This document shows, piece by piece, positions 7,356 through 16,600 of a stretch of DNA of 28,798 nt. How positions within the stretch are numbered: the first letter of the stretch is position 1; each line of letters begins with the position of its first letter. The notes under the pieces were generated by a model, which was given only the letters and a program-made list of their open reading frames with translations, was not told the origin of the DNA and made no database searches. Location: assembly GCA_023420935.1 (NCBI GenBank), contig JAEZUR010000138.1, positions 1 through 28,798 of the forward strand. The letters run 5' to 3'. The stretch is from Bacillota bacterium (GTDB taxonomy: Bacteria; Bacillota; Clostridia; Lachnospirales; Lachnospiraceae). The translations under genes were made by a program, and so were the position numbers.

Positions 7356-8465
7356 ATGGATGATATAACAGCTGGCTTTATTGGCTTTGGATTAATAGGT
7401 GGCTCTATTGCCAGAGCATTAAAAGAACTTCAACCTAATTGTAGGTTGATTGCTTATAATTATTACGAAGGAAAGAATAATCCCAATTTGGATGCAGCTT
7501 ATGAAGACCAAACCTTGGATGCAATCTATACCACTTTAAATGAAGGTTTTTCCCAATGCGATATTATTTTCTTATGTGCTCCGGTTATTACAAACATCAC
7601 TTATTTATCACAGCTTGGTACTATTATTAAGCCAACCTGTATCATAACAGATGTAGGAAGTGTGAAGGGAAATATTCACGAAGCCGTGAAGGAACTTGGA
7701 TTAGAACGTAATTTTGTCGGCGGCCATCCAATGGCAGGTTCCGAGAAAACAGGTTATCATAATTCTTCCTCCAAGTTATTAGAGAATGCTTATTATATAC
7801 TAACTCCAACGGAACATACTCCATCCCATATGACGGATACATTATATAAACTTGTAAAAAATATTGGTGCTATCCCAGTTGTCTTACAAAGTAATGAACA
7901 TGACGATATTACCGCTGCTATCAGCCATGTACCACATATTATTGCTGCTGCTTTAGTAAATATGGTAGGTAACAGTGATAATGATAAAGAAAAGATGCGT
8001 TCTCTTGCTGCAGGCGGTTTCAAAGATATCACAAGGATAGCATCCTCTTCACCTGTTATGTGGCAAAATATCTGCCTTACCAACACCCAAAGCATTCAGA
8101 CATGCTTAGAAACATATCGAGATAGCATCAATGATATTATAAAAGCATTAGATCAAATGGATGAAACCTATTTACTTCAAATATTTGAAAATGCAAAAGA
8201 ATTTAGAGACTCTATTCCAACCAAGGCCGTTGGTATGATTGAGAAAATATTTGAAGTATACTTAGACATTATTGATGAGGCTGGTGCCATTGCAACTATA
8301 GCTACTATTCTTGCAAGTAACGCGATTAGTATAAAAAATATTGGTATTATTCATAACCGTGAGTTCCAAGATGGAGTACTTCGTATTGAATTGTATAATC
8401 AGGAAGCAACGAACAAAACGGTTGATTTATTAAAACATTATCGCTATACTATTTACGAACGTTAA
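7356..8465 (+). CDS. tyrA: Prephenate dehydrogenase with C-terminal ACT domain
   Basis: Converts prephenate to 4-hydroxyphenylpyruvate with NAD(P)+, the committed step of tyrosine synthesis. The 369 residues begin with a Rossmann motif, GFGLIGGS at 10-17. VGGHPMAGSEKTGYHNSS carries the conserved catalytic-site histidine region and ISHVPHIIAAAL is the helical dimer domain. From about residue 305 the sequence (GAIATIATILASNAISIKNIGI) fits an ACT domain, the usual tyrosine-binding regulatory module. The ribosome site AAGGAGG lies just before the ATG. The gene sits 15 nt after aroF and 17 nt before aroA in one operon. Confidence 0.95.
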   Translation: MDDITAGFIGFGLIGGSIARALKELQPNCRLIAYNYYEGKNNPNLDAAYEDQTLDAIYTTLNEGFSQCDIIFLCAPVITNITYLSQLGTIIKPTCIITDVGSVKGNIHEAVKELGLERNFVGGHPMAGSEKTGYHNSSSKLLENAYYILTPTEHTPSHMTDTLYKLVKNIGAIPVVLQSNEHDDITAAISHVPHIIAAALVNMVGNSDNDKEKMRSLAAGGFKDITRIASSSPVMWQNICLTNTQSIQTCLETYRDSINDIIKALDQMDETYLLQIFENAKEFRDSIPTKAVGMIEKIFEVYLDIIDEAGAIATIATILASNAISIKNIGIIHNREFQDGVLRIELYNQEATNKTVDLLKHYRYTIYER

Positions 8466-8482
8466 GAAAGGACTTTTAAGGT

Positions 8483-9760
8483 ATGATAATCGAGAATGCT
8501 ACATCTTTAAAAGGCGAGGTTACAATACCTGGCGATAAATCAATATCACATAGAGCAATTATGTTAGGATCTTTGGCAGAGGGTACCACCGAAGTAACTA
8601 ATTTTTTACAAGGCGCTGACTGTCTTTCCACCATTGATTGTTTTAGTAAAATGGGAATATCCATACATAATCAAGGCAATATTGTTACCATCAAAGGACG
8701 CGGCTTACGTGGTCTAACTCGTCCCAGCTCAGTATTAGATGTTGGAAATAGTGGAACTACCACTAGACTAATCTCTGGTATATTAGCGGCACAAAACTTT
8801 GATGTTATGTTAAACGGGGATGAATCCATTCAAAAACGTCCGATGGAGCGAATTATGAATCCGCTAATTAAAATGGGTGCTGACATTACCAGCGTCAAAG
8901 GAAATGGTTGTGCACCTTTATCTATAAATGGGAAGAATCTAATTGGAATTCACTATGATTCACCTGTTGCATCTGCCCAGATAAAGTCCTGTATCTTATT
9001 AGCTGGTCTTTATGCAGAAGGGGAAACCTCTGTTTCAGAACCTTTTCTATCAAGAAATCACACAGAACTCATGTTTCAATATTTCGGTGTAGACATTACT
9101 TCTAACGCTACCACTGCTACGGTAAAACCAGCGCTTCAATTACACGGACAAAAAGTAGTTGTTCCAGGAGATATTTCTTCTGCTGCTTATTTTATTGCTG
9201 CAGGATTAATTGTACCAAACTCTGAGATAGTAATTAAGAATGTGGGAATCAATCCAACCAGAGATGGTATTATTAAAGTTTGCCAAAGCATGGGCGCAGA
9301 TATTAAACTAGAAAACATTTCCAATACAAGTGGAGAACCTACCGCTGATATTATTGTTCGAACTAGCCAGTTAAAAGGCCTAACAATTGGTGGAAGCTTA
9401 ATTCCTACATTAATTGATGAGCTTCCAATCATTGCTGTGTTAGCATGTTTTGCAGATGGAGATACCATTATCAAAGATGCAGCTGAACTAAAAGTAAAAG
9501 AATCCAATCGTATCGATGTTATGGTTTCTAATCTTTCAGCGATGGGTGCAGATGTAGAAGCGACGGAAGATGGAATGATAATCCATGGTGGTAAACCGCT
9601 ACATGGTGCGACCATAGAAAGTAAACTTGATCATAGAATAGCAATGTCATTTGCGATAGCTGGATTAGTATCCGAAGGCAAGACAATCGTTCATAATGCA
9701 GATTGTGTTAATATATCCTACCCTACTTTTTATTCTGATTTAGATAAGCTTCGGAAGTAA
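8483..9760 (+). CDS. aroA: 5-enolpyruvylshikimate-3-phosphate (EPSP) synthase
   Basis: Transfers the enolpyruvyl group of phosphoenolpyruvate to shikimate 3-phosphate, the step before chorismate. The length, 425 residues, is normal. Hallmarks are GDKSISHRA at 17-25 (substrate-binding lysine and arginine), LDVGNSGTTTRL at 85-96, the RPM region with the second arginine, DELPIIAV, KVKESNRI and DHRIAMSFAIAGL near the C-terminus. It is the last gene of the aroF-tyrA-aroA operon; AAAGGAC precedes the start. A long hairpin terminator lies about 30 nt after the stop, shared with the convergent lipid kinase gene. No aroB, aroC, aroE or aroK is in the window, so the rest of the pathway lies elsewhere. 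Confidence 0.96.
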   Translation: MIIENATSLKGEVTIPGDKSISHRAIMLGSLAEGTTEVTNFLQGADCLSTIDCFSKMGISIHNQGNIVTIKGRGLRGLTRPSSVLDVGNSGTTTRLISGILAAQNFDVMLNGDESIQKRPMERIMNPLIKMGADITSVKGNGCAPLSINGKNLIGIHYDSPVASAQIKSCILLAGLYAEGETSVSEPFLSRNHTELMFQYFGVDITSNATTATVKPALQLHGQKVVVPGDISSAAYFIAAGLIVPNSEIVIKNVGINPTRDGIIKVCQSMGADIKLENISNTSGEPTADIIVRTSQLKGLTIGGSLIPTLIDELPIIAVLACFADGDTIIKDAAELKVKESNRIDVMVSNLSAMGADVEATEDGMIIHGGKPLHGATIESKLDHRIAMSFAIAGLVSEGKTIVHNADCVNISYPTFYSDLDKLRK

Positions 9761-9792
9761 CTTAATGATACACTATCATGTGATATTCATAA

Positions 9793-9858
9793 GAAAGGCT
9801 GTTACAAAAAACACACTTAAGTATTTAAACCTTTCGTTGTTTTTTGTAACAGCCTTTC
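9793..9858. terminator. Bidirectional terminator between aroA and the lipid kinase
   Basis: Perfect 20-bp arms at 9793-9812 and 9839-9858 around a 26-nt loop. The core GGCTGTTAC pairs with GTAACAGCC. Each arm contains a run of six A or T at the loop side. The hairpin lies between convergent stops at 9760 and 9861. Confidence 0.8.
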
Positions 9859-9860
9859 AA

Positions 9861-10775
9861 TTATCTTTCAGTAATCAGCTTTTCACGTTGTGCTCTTACA
9901 TAACTAATTGCTTGCTTATGATTTACTATCAACGCGTCTTTTATACTTCCTCCATATTCGCCATCCAAAGTCCATTGCACATGTTCTTCACAATGAAAAT
10001 GAATATGGGATGTTAAGAAGGAATACATATATTGATTATTTAACTCGCGAGTTAAGAGCGCATTAATTATGGTCTGCAATTCAATTACGTTTTTAGGCAT
10101 CTTAATTAATGCAACTTCAAACAGTCCATCATTTAATCGTACATTTCTTCCATTCAATCCTTTAAATCCACCAATAGAATTAGAATTGGTAATCATACCA
10201 TATATAAATTCATCTTCAATGGTAACACCATCGTACTCTACTACCATTTTATAGGATTTTAGATTTGGTAAACGCATTACACCTTCTAGAAAATAAGCTA
10301 CTTTACCTAATACATTTTTGGTTGCTTGGGGTGTCTCATAAGAAATTTCGGTAAAAGCCCCAAATCCTGCAATATAAGTAAAATATTCTTCATTTAAGGA
10401 ACCAATATCATACGGAAAAAGTTCCCCAGTTACTGCAATCTGTGCAGCTTTTGTCATATTTTTGGAGATACGTAAACTAGTAGCAAAATCATTGGTAGTT
10501 CCTGCCGGGATATAACCGCAAGGTGGCCTGTCCTTTAAAAGCATTAATCCATCTGTCACCTCATTTAGTGTACCATCCCCACCGGAACATACCACATAAT
10601 CAAAGTCATTTCCTCGCTTGGTGACTATATTAGTGGCATCTTTCTTTTCTTTTGTGGAATATATGGTAACTTCATAGCCAGCAGAAACAAAAATTTCAAC
10701 AATGTCAGATAATTTATTTCGTATGGCTGACTTTCCAGCATGTGGATTATAAATGAATAACATTTTCTTTCGCAT
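9861..10775 (-). CDS. YegS/BmrU/DagK-family lipid kinase
   Basis: A 304-residue cytoplasmic or membrane-associated kinase that should phosphorylate a lipid alcohol, most likely diacylglycerol, recycling it to phosphatidic acid. Diagnostic motifs are NPHAGK at 10-15, the nucleotide-binding GGDGTLNEV at 65-73 and PAGTTNDFA at 90-98. The C-terminal beta domain carries GGFKGLNGRNVRLNDG, and WTLDGEYGG near the end provides the conserved acidic residue. No membrane segment is visible. The exact substrate (diacylglycerol, sphingoid-like or another lipid) is not shown by sequence. The gene lies 104 nt after queA, probably with its own promoter, and has a G-rich ribosome site (GGGGGGTGG). Confidence 0.9.
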   Translation of the reverse strand: MRKKMLFIYNPHAGKSAIRNKLSDIVEIFVSAGYEVTIYSTKEKKDATNIVTKRGNDFDYVVCSGGDGTLNEVTDGLMLLKDRPPCGYIPAGTTNDFATSLRISKNMTKAAQIAVTGELFPYDIGSLNEEYFTYIAGFGAFTEISYETPQATKNVLGKVAYFLEGVMRLPNLKSYKMVVEYDGVTIEDEFIYGMITNSNSIGGFKGLNGRNVRLNDGLFEVALIKMPKNVIELQTIINALLTRELNNQYMYSFLTSHIHFHCEEHVQWTLDGEYGGSIKDALIVNHKQAISYVRAQREKLITER

Positions 10776-10809
10776 ACAACCACCCCCCGAAAAATATACT
10801 TTTTTAATT

Positions 10810-10837
10810 AGTATAACCTGTTTTTTTTATATCACAA
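10810..10837 (-). promoter_or_regulatory. Possible promoter of the lipid kinase gene
   Basis: Minus-strand TTGTGA (10837-10832), 16-nt spacer, TATACT (10815-10810), 35 nt before the ATG. The same TATACT can pair with a nearby AGTATA followed by five T, so a weak terminator of queA is an alternative reading. Confidence 0.35.
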
Positions 10838-10879
10838 TTAAATTTTGCTAAAATATTATTAATTTTCTATATTTTTCTA

Positions 10880-11905
10880 TTAATTAATAAACATTGCATC
10901 TCCAAAACTGAAAAATCGATACTTTTCTTCCACTGCTTCCTTATACGCTGCCATTACATGGTCTCTTCCAGCTAATGCTGAGACTAACATTAATAACGTG
11001 GATTCTGGTAGGTGAAAGTTCGTAATAAGCGCATCTAATACTTTAAATTGATATCCTGGATAGATAAATATCTCTGTATTATCCATACCTGCCTTAACAA
11101 ATCCATTTTCATCTGCTGCAGATTCTACTGTTCTGCAACTGGTTGTTCCAACACAGATTACTCGATTACCAGTTTGTTTTGCATGATTAATCTTATCAGC
11201 TTCTTCTGGTTCGATCTGATAGAATTCAGAATGCATATGATGCTCTAGTACATTTTCCACCTTGACTGGGCGGAAAGTTCCAAGTCCTACATGTAAGGTA
11301 ACGTTTGCAATTATGACTCCCATTTCTTCAATTTGTTGTAATAACTCTTTGGTAAAATGTAACCCTGCTGTTGGTGCTGCCGCAGAGCCTTCGTATTTAG
11401 CATAAACCGTCTGATATCGATTTTTATCTTGAAGCTGATGAGTAATATACGGTGGTAGTGGCATCTGTCCTAATTGGTCTAATATTTCTTCAAATATTCC
11501 TTGGTAATGAAATTGAATGAGGCGATTTCCTTCGTCCACAACCTCTAAAATAGTTCCCTTAAGTAATCCTCCGCCAAAACTGATGACAGTTCCTACTTTG
11601 GCCTTTTTACCCGGTTTTACTAGTGTTTCCCAAATATCATTTTCTTTTCGTTTCAGTAATAAAAGTTCGACTTTCGCACCGGTATCTTCTTTTTCTCCAA
11701 TCAGTCTTGCAGGAATTACTTTCGTATTATTGATTACAAGACAGTCTCCTGCCTTTAAATATCCGATAATATTTTTAAATATCTTATGTTCTGTGACTCC
11801 TGTCTCTTTATTTAAAACAAGTAGTCTAGAACTTGATCTATCTTCCAGTGGATCCTGCGCAATTAATTCCTCGGGTAAATAAAAATCAAAATCTTTCGTT
11901 TTCAT
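10880..11905 (-). CDS. queA: tRNA preQ1(34) S-adenosylmethionine ribosyltransferase-isomerase
   Basis: Transfers and isomerises the ribosyl part of S-adenosylmethionine onto preQ1 at tRNA position 34, making epoxyqueuosine. The family signatures are plain: the start MKTKDFDFYLPEELIAQDP, DRSSSRLLVL, VINNTKVIPARL, LPPYI, EGSAAAPTAGLHFT, LHVGLGTFRPV, GTTSCRTVES and TNFHLPESTLLMLVSA. I start it at the ATG at 11905 (341 residues, the usual length). That start follows AAAGAGAG by about 7 nt, while the longer frame would begin at a TTG at 11929 that overlaps the preceding gene's stop region. It follows the SpoIID-domain gene by 16 nt and is probably co-transcribed with it. No other queuosine gene is nearby. 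Confidence 0.95.
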   Translation of the reverse strand: MKTKDFDFYLPEELIAQDPLEDRSSSRLLVLNKETGVTEHKIFKNIIGYLKAGDCLVINNTKVIPARLIGEKEDTGAKVELLLLKRKENDIWETLVKPGKKAKVGTVISFGGGLLKGTILEVVDEGNRLIQFHYQGIFEEILDQLGQMPLPPYITHQLQDKNRYQTVYAKYEGSAAAPTAGLHFTKELLQQIEEMGVIIANVTLHVGLGTFRPVKVENVLEHHMHSEFYQIEPEEADKINHAKQTGNRVICVGTTSCRTVESAADENGFVKAGMDNTEIFIYPGYQFKVLDALITNFHLPESTLLMLVSALAGRDHVMAAYKEAVEEKYRFFSFGDAMFIN

Positions 11906-11921
11906 GTTATACTCTCTTTCT

Positions 11922-13508
11922 TTATTCAATGGTAACTCCTGTAAAATAATATTTTAAGATTTGCTTATAATTATATCCAGCTTTCGCCATTCCATTAGCA
12001 CCAGATTGACTCATTCCGATTCCATGTCCATAACCTTGCCCTGCTAACATATATGTATTTTTACTGGTTGGTGCCTTGTTTGGAAAATTGGTTCGATTTT
12101 CTTTACTTAAAACTATATATTGCTCTAATGTTTGAGAAGCTTTTTTTACCTTATTACTGCCATCTATAATATATGCATCACTAATTTCTTTTTTGACGTT
12201 ATTAGTAGCAGATTTCATAAAAACCTGATCTGGTTTATCCCCATAACCAATTACCTTAAACTTTGTACTTTTAAGCCCAAGGGTTGTTCTTACTGTTTCT
12301 TTCTGTAAAGATGCAGATCCAGTGGAACCTTTTATCTTTAAGGATAATACTCGTCCAGATTGAGTTGTGATTTCTGGAAATACATCAACGATATTCCCCA
12401 CATAGATCTTTTTCTGCGATAATTTACTACTTAATTCTGATTTTGTTATAGTTACAATCCACGGTGCCATTTCTGGATTATTCTCATAAACATCTAACAC
12501 ACTTCGTAGATATGGATAAGCTCCACTCCACACATCTTCTGCTGCCTCGGTAGCTCCACCACTGGTTGAAAAATAATAGGTAGAAACTGTTTTATTGTTA
12601 TAACATACCGTTTCCCCTTTTGTCAAATTAACAGCTTGATTCGTTCTACTTTTCTCTTGCGTATAGCCTTTATAAACCTGGCTTGCAGTGGTATCACACA
12701 ATGTATATGGCTTTCCAATATTAGACTCACTTTTATACCCCGCCTTTAGGTAAGCATAACCCCTTGCACAGACAGCTTGTGCTTTTAATGCTTCCATTTG
12801 CCATGTAGAATCCATTTCACTTGGAACAACTCCATATAAATACTCTTCTATATTAATTACATTTACCGCAGTAAGTGATGACGACTTATATCTGCCAATC
12901 TCCATTCTTCCACGATAACTTCTCTTACCCAAATTAATGAGAGATGTTGTCTTCGATGAGTCTTTCGCAACAAACTGAGGAAATGCTTGGCTCCCATCAA
13001 TATCAATGATAAAATCGTAATTTCCCGCCTCTACCATTATTCTATACTGATTGTCTGCTTTTATCCCACTATAGGTTAATCCAAGCTTTCCCTTTACTTT
13101 TTTATATTGATCTTCAACCTTGCTTTTACTTCCACCACCAATGAACACTCGGTAGGTATTACGATAGGTTATAGCTGGGTAAGCAAAAACCCCCATATTC
13201 CGAAGGTTCTTTGCCACAGTAGATGCATCAGAATACTTTTTATAAGTCTTCTGTACCATATAATAATAACCAGTTGCTGGTTTCATCACGAAACCTTTCT
13301 CACTTGCAAATATAGTATCCTCTTTGTAGCTATTATTTACACAATAACCGATTGCAATTTTCTTATTGTATATGGTAAGACTTGATTTAGATTCATATTG
13401 ACTTTTCAAACCAACACGTATATATCGAACATCCGCTGCCTTTACATCTATAACATTTACTAAAATCAAAAAAATAAGAAAAAAATGAATATACTTCTTT
13501 TTCAACAC
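11922..13508 (-). CDS. Secreted SpoIID/LytB-domain protein (peptidoglycan lytic enzyme type)
   Basis: A 528-residue exported protein of the SpoIID/LytB family. SpoIID is a lytic transglycosylase that trims septal peptidoglycan during engulfment; LytB-type members act on or regulate wall hydrolysis. Residues 5-25 are a signal peptide. About 80-165 resembles SPOR-like repeats (YYYMVQKTYKKYSDASTVAKNL and YRIMVEAGNYDF). The SpoIID domain spans about 185-525, with INIEEYLYGVVPSEM, where Glu231 matches the family's catalytic glutamate, LKAQAVCARGYA, STSGGATEAAEDVW and GYGHGIGMSQSGA. The frame opens with GTG then TTG; AGGAGAT spacing slightly favours the TTG one codon later. It is longer than B. subtilis SpoIID (about 340), so a general wall enzyme is as likely as the sporulation one. 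Confidence 0.88.
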   Translation of the reverse strand: MLKKKYIHFFLIFLILVNVIDVKAADVRYIRVGLKSQYESKSSLTIYNKKIAIGYCVNNSYKEDTIFASEKGFVMKPATGYYYMVQKTYKKYSDASTVAKNLRNMGVFAYPAITYRNTYRVFIGGGSKSKVEDQYKKVKGKLGLTYSGIKADNQYRIMVEAGNYDFIIDIDGSQAFPQFVAKDSSKTTSLINLGKRSYRGRMEIGRYKSSSLTAVNVINIEEYLYGVVPSEMDSTWQMEALKAQAVCARGYAYLKAGYKSESNIGKPYTLCDTTASQVYKGYTQEKSRTNQAVNLTKGETVCYNNKTVSTYYFSTSGGATEAAEDVWSGAYPYLRSVLDVYENNPEMAPWIVTITKSELSSKLSQKKIYVGNIVDVFPEITTQSGRVLSLKIKGSTGSASLQKETVRTTLGLKSTKFKVIGYGDKPDQVFMKSATNNVKKEISDAYIIDGSNKVKKASQTLEQYIVLSKENRTNFPNKAPTSKNTYMLAGQGYGHGIGMSQSGANGMAKAGYNYKQILKYYFTGVTIE

Positions 13509-13643
13509 GTATCTCCTATTATTCCTAATTGTTCTTAAATATAAACTTATCTTCCTTTGAATACATTATACTTTTATATTCGACAAAAATCTATTATTAT
13601 TTAAGGATGTAAGTCCAATCTGACCAGAACATAATAGGAAATA

Positions 13644-13664
13644 GCCTTAAGATTTCCCTAAGGC
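13644..13664 (-). terminator. Weak hairpin after the mannanase gene
   Basis: On the minus strand, 13 nt after the stop, a 6-bp stem (GCCTTA with TAAGGC, extended by partial pairs) encloses a 9-nt loop and is followed by an U-rich CTATTTCC. It is much weaker than the other terminators in the window. Confidence 0.4.
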
Positions 13665-13677
13665 CATTTATGTTTTT

Positions 13678-16600
13678 CTATTTTACAGTTATATTAGTAG
13701 TAAATTCTTTTTTTACTTTCCCTATCTTTACCGTTACTATAATTACAGCTTTGCCTTTCTTTTTACCAGTTATAGTACCATTCTTTGTGATAGATATAAT
13801 TGAGCTACTGTCTGTCCTATAAGATACCTTTGCATATTTCTGATACTCATTCTTTATTGCAACGGATAACTTTTCTTTTTTCCCTTTTTTGACTACTTTG
13901 TTTTTATCAACTTTAGTTTGGGCGGCTCTAGACAAAACACTTTCTCCACTTAGCTTTTGAGTAAAGAAAACATATTGAGCTTCACTTTCAATTTTTAAAG
14001 TTATAAAGCCATCTTTGTCCATTGTATATGTGGTTTTATTTAGACATTCTAGTTTATTTGATCGCTCATTATATGCGTAAACATAAACTTTACTGCCTGC
14101 ATTTAGACCATTAAGTGAGTTTACTTTAACCTTCATTGTTTCGTTCTTATCTATTACTCCAGTCACAGAAACACTAATATACTGCAATTTATCAGTTACT
14201 AAAATCAAATCTTTAATCAGGCTGTTTAGTTTCTCATTATCACTGCTATCCTGTGTTGTAATGATTGTAGTTAAATTCGTAACGACTTCTGGTTTATTAT
14301 CCTTTTTCTCATTATCTGTTTTGATATCAGAATTTGATGTATCAGTTGTGCCACCACTTGTACCGCCATTTGAACCGCCTGGGCTAGTCGCTCCCACAGC
14401 TTCAAAAGATGGAATTGTTTTACTTGTTTTTATAGCAGTTATATCATCATAATAAATACTTCCAGTAACTTTACCATCTACAACGGCTGGTGTACCATCT
14501 ATGGCATTTACCCAAAGCCCGAATGAAGTTACACTTACACAATCATTTACTAGCCCTCCCTTTGGATTTCCTGCTGTATCACGCTGGCAAAACTCACTAA
14601 ATGGAATAGTTACTAATATTGGTGTAGTGCTATTTCTATATCCATCATAAAGATTTAAATAAGATTCATACACTTTACCACTTGCAGTTAATTGAATCAC
14701 TACTTTTTGATTTTTTCCATCTGGTATCGTAAAAAATTGAAGTGCATTACGATCCGACCAATCCACCGTCTTAGATATTGTTGCACCAGCCCAACCATCC
14801 TTAGTTTCATTATACGTGAATTTCATACCATATTCACCTGAATTAAATTTTCCAACTTCTTTAGTTAATGAAATAGCGATTGTACTTCCAGATGCTTTAT
14901 TGGTTGCCCATTTCTTAGTAAGTAAAGCATCTACTCCATAGTAATTCTCAAAATTATCAATCTGGTTTGGATCTTCTACTGGCGCTTGGATATTAAATGT
15001 AGCATTAATTATATCTACGGATACACCATTTATCACAAGTTCGATTTTACCAACATACGCTCCAAGCGTTTCCAATGTTTTTGCGTCAAGCATAGCACTA
15101 TATGTAATTCCATCACTATTAACTTTGGCATCTAATTCTTTTTTAGTTTTACCATATAATACAAATGTTACACTATCACCTAAAGAGACTCTTGATGCTC
15201 TTGCTGTTAGCTCCGTAGCTGTTAAAACTCTTGAGCCCGATATAGGTGACGTGATGTAACCTGTTGGTTGATTCGTTGTTGCATTTACTGTAACACTTAG
15301 ATTCTGTAATGCTTCCAATGCTTCCTTCTGGTCTATTGCAAATATTGTACTTGGATCATTATAAAACTCTATAAATTTATCTAACATTTCATGACCAAAT
15401 AAACTTCCATCTGGATTGACAGACTTAACATATGGAGTGTAGAAACCAGATGTTTCTCCAAAATTGGCCCAAACTAGGAAGTAGGATGCATTGGATGCAG
15501 CTACTGCAGTATGTACTTTTTGATACCACTCTAATTGTTTATTTCCTCTCTTATGTAATGCTGTTTGGCTATCGCCTTGATCTGGTGTACTTGATGCAAC
15601 ACCTGTCTCAGTAACAGCCAATAATTTATGATGTTCTGTTGCAAATGTCTGCACAACATTTAATTCATTCATAAAACTCGAAAACCAAGAATCATCCACG
15701 GAAGGATCAGAATGATACATATCAAATCCTACCATATCCACATAATCATCGCCAGGATATCTTTCTCCATACTCTGTGATATTGGCTGCTTCGCTACCAG
15801 GACCATACACATATATCAAATTATGAATGGATTTCGTATCTCGAAGATATTCTACCGTATATTTATATACATTTTTATAGGTTGCAGCATCGCAAAATGC
15901 TGCACCCCACCAAAACCAACTTCCTGTATTTTCATGAAAAGGTCTAAATAGGATAGCTCCATTTACTTGTTCCGCATAATCTGCAATCATATCAAGATAT
16001 GCATTATAAATCTGATTATACTGTCCACCTGGTAGTATTTGATTCATTACGTCACCAGTAAGTGTATTCGGTGAATAACCAGCAAAATCATATGCTGAAT
16101 AAGAATGTATATTATCGTATTTATCACTTGTCTTTACGATAGAAAAGTTAGGCATGTGTGCTGAAAGTGTAATAATAGCACCCTGTTTTATATTATAATT
16201 GGTAAGCGCCGCTGCTGCCTGAACATTACCCGCTGCTGTTTCTGGTGCTGTAACTAAACCTAATGATGCTCCTGAAACTTTGCCTAATTCATTATTATAT
16301 CTAGTGGCACTATATTCATTCCCTGTTAAAGATAACGTATCAATTCCAATTATTCCTGCATAGGAGCCTGTAACATCATAGGTATCTGAATTGGATAAAT
16401 CAGCACTTCCAGCCTTGTGATGAGTATTATTTTGTTGTCCCATAATTGCACTTGAAGATTTTCCTATGGATTCTAAGTAACTATAAATTTGTTTTGTCGC
16501 CGAATCAGCATCTTTATCTACCATAGTAATATTAGTAGATAAGAGAGAATTATCAGATGCACTTGTAGAATCAAAAGTAGTAATATTATCCTGATTGATG

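Noticed and set aside
9187..9615. 142-codon minus frame
   Set aside because: Shadow of aroA, a gene certain from its motifs.
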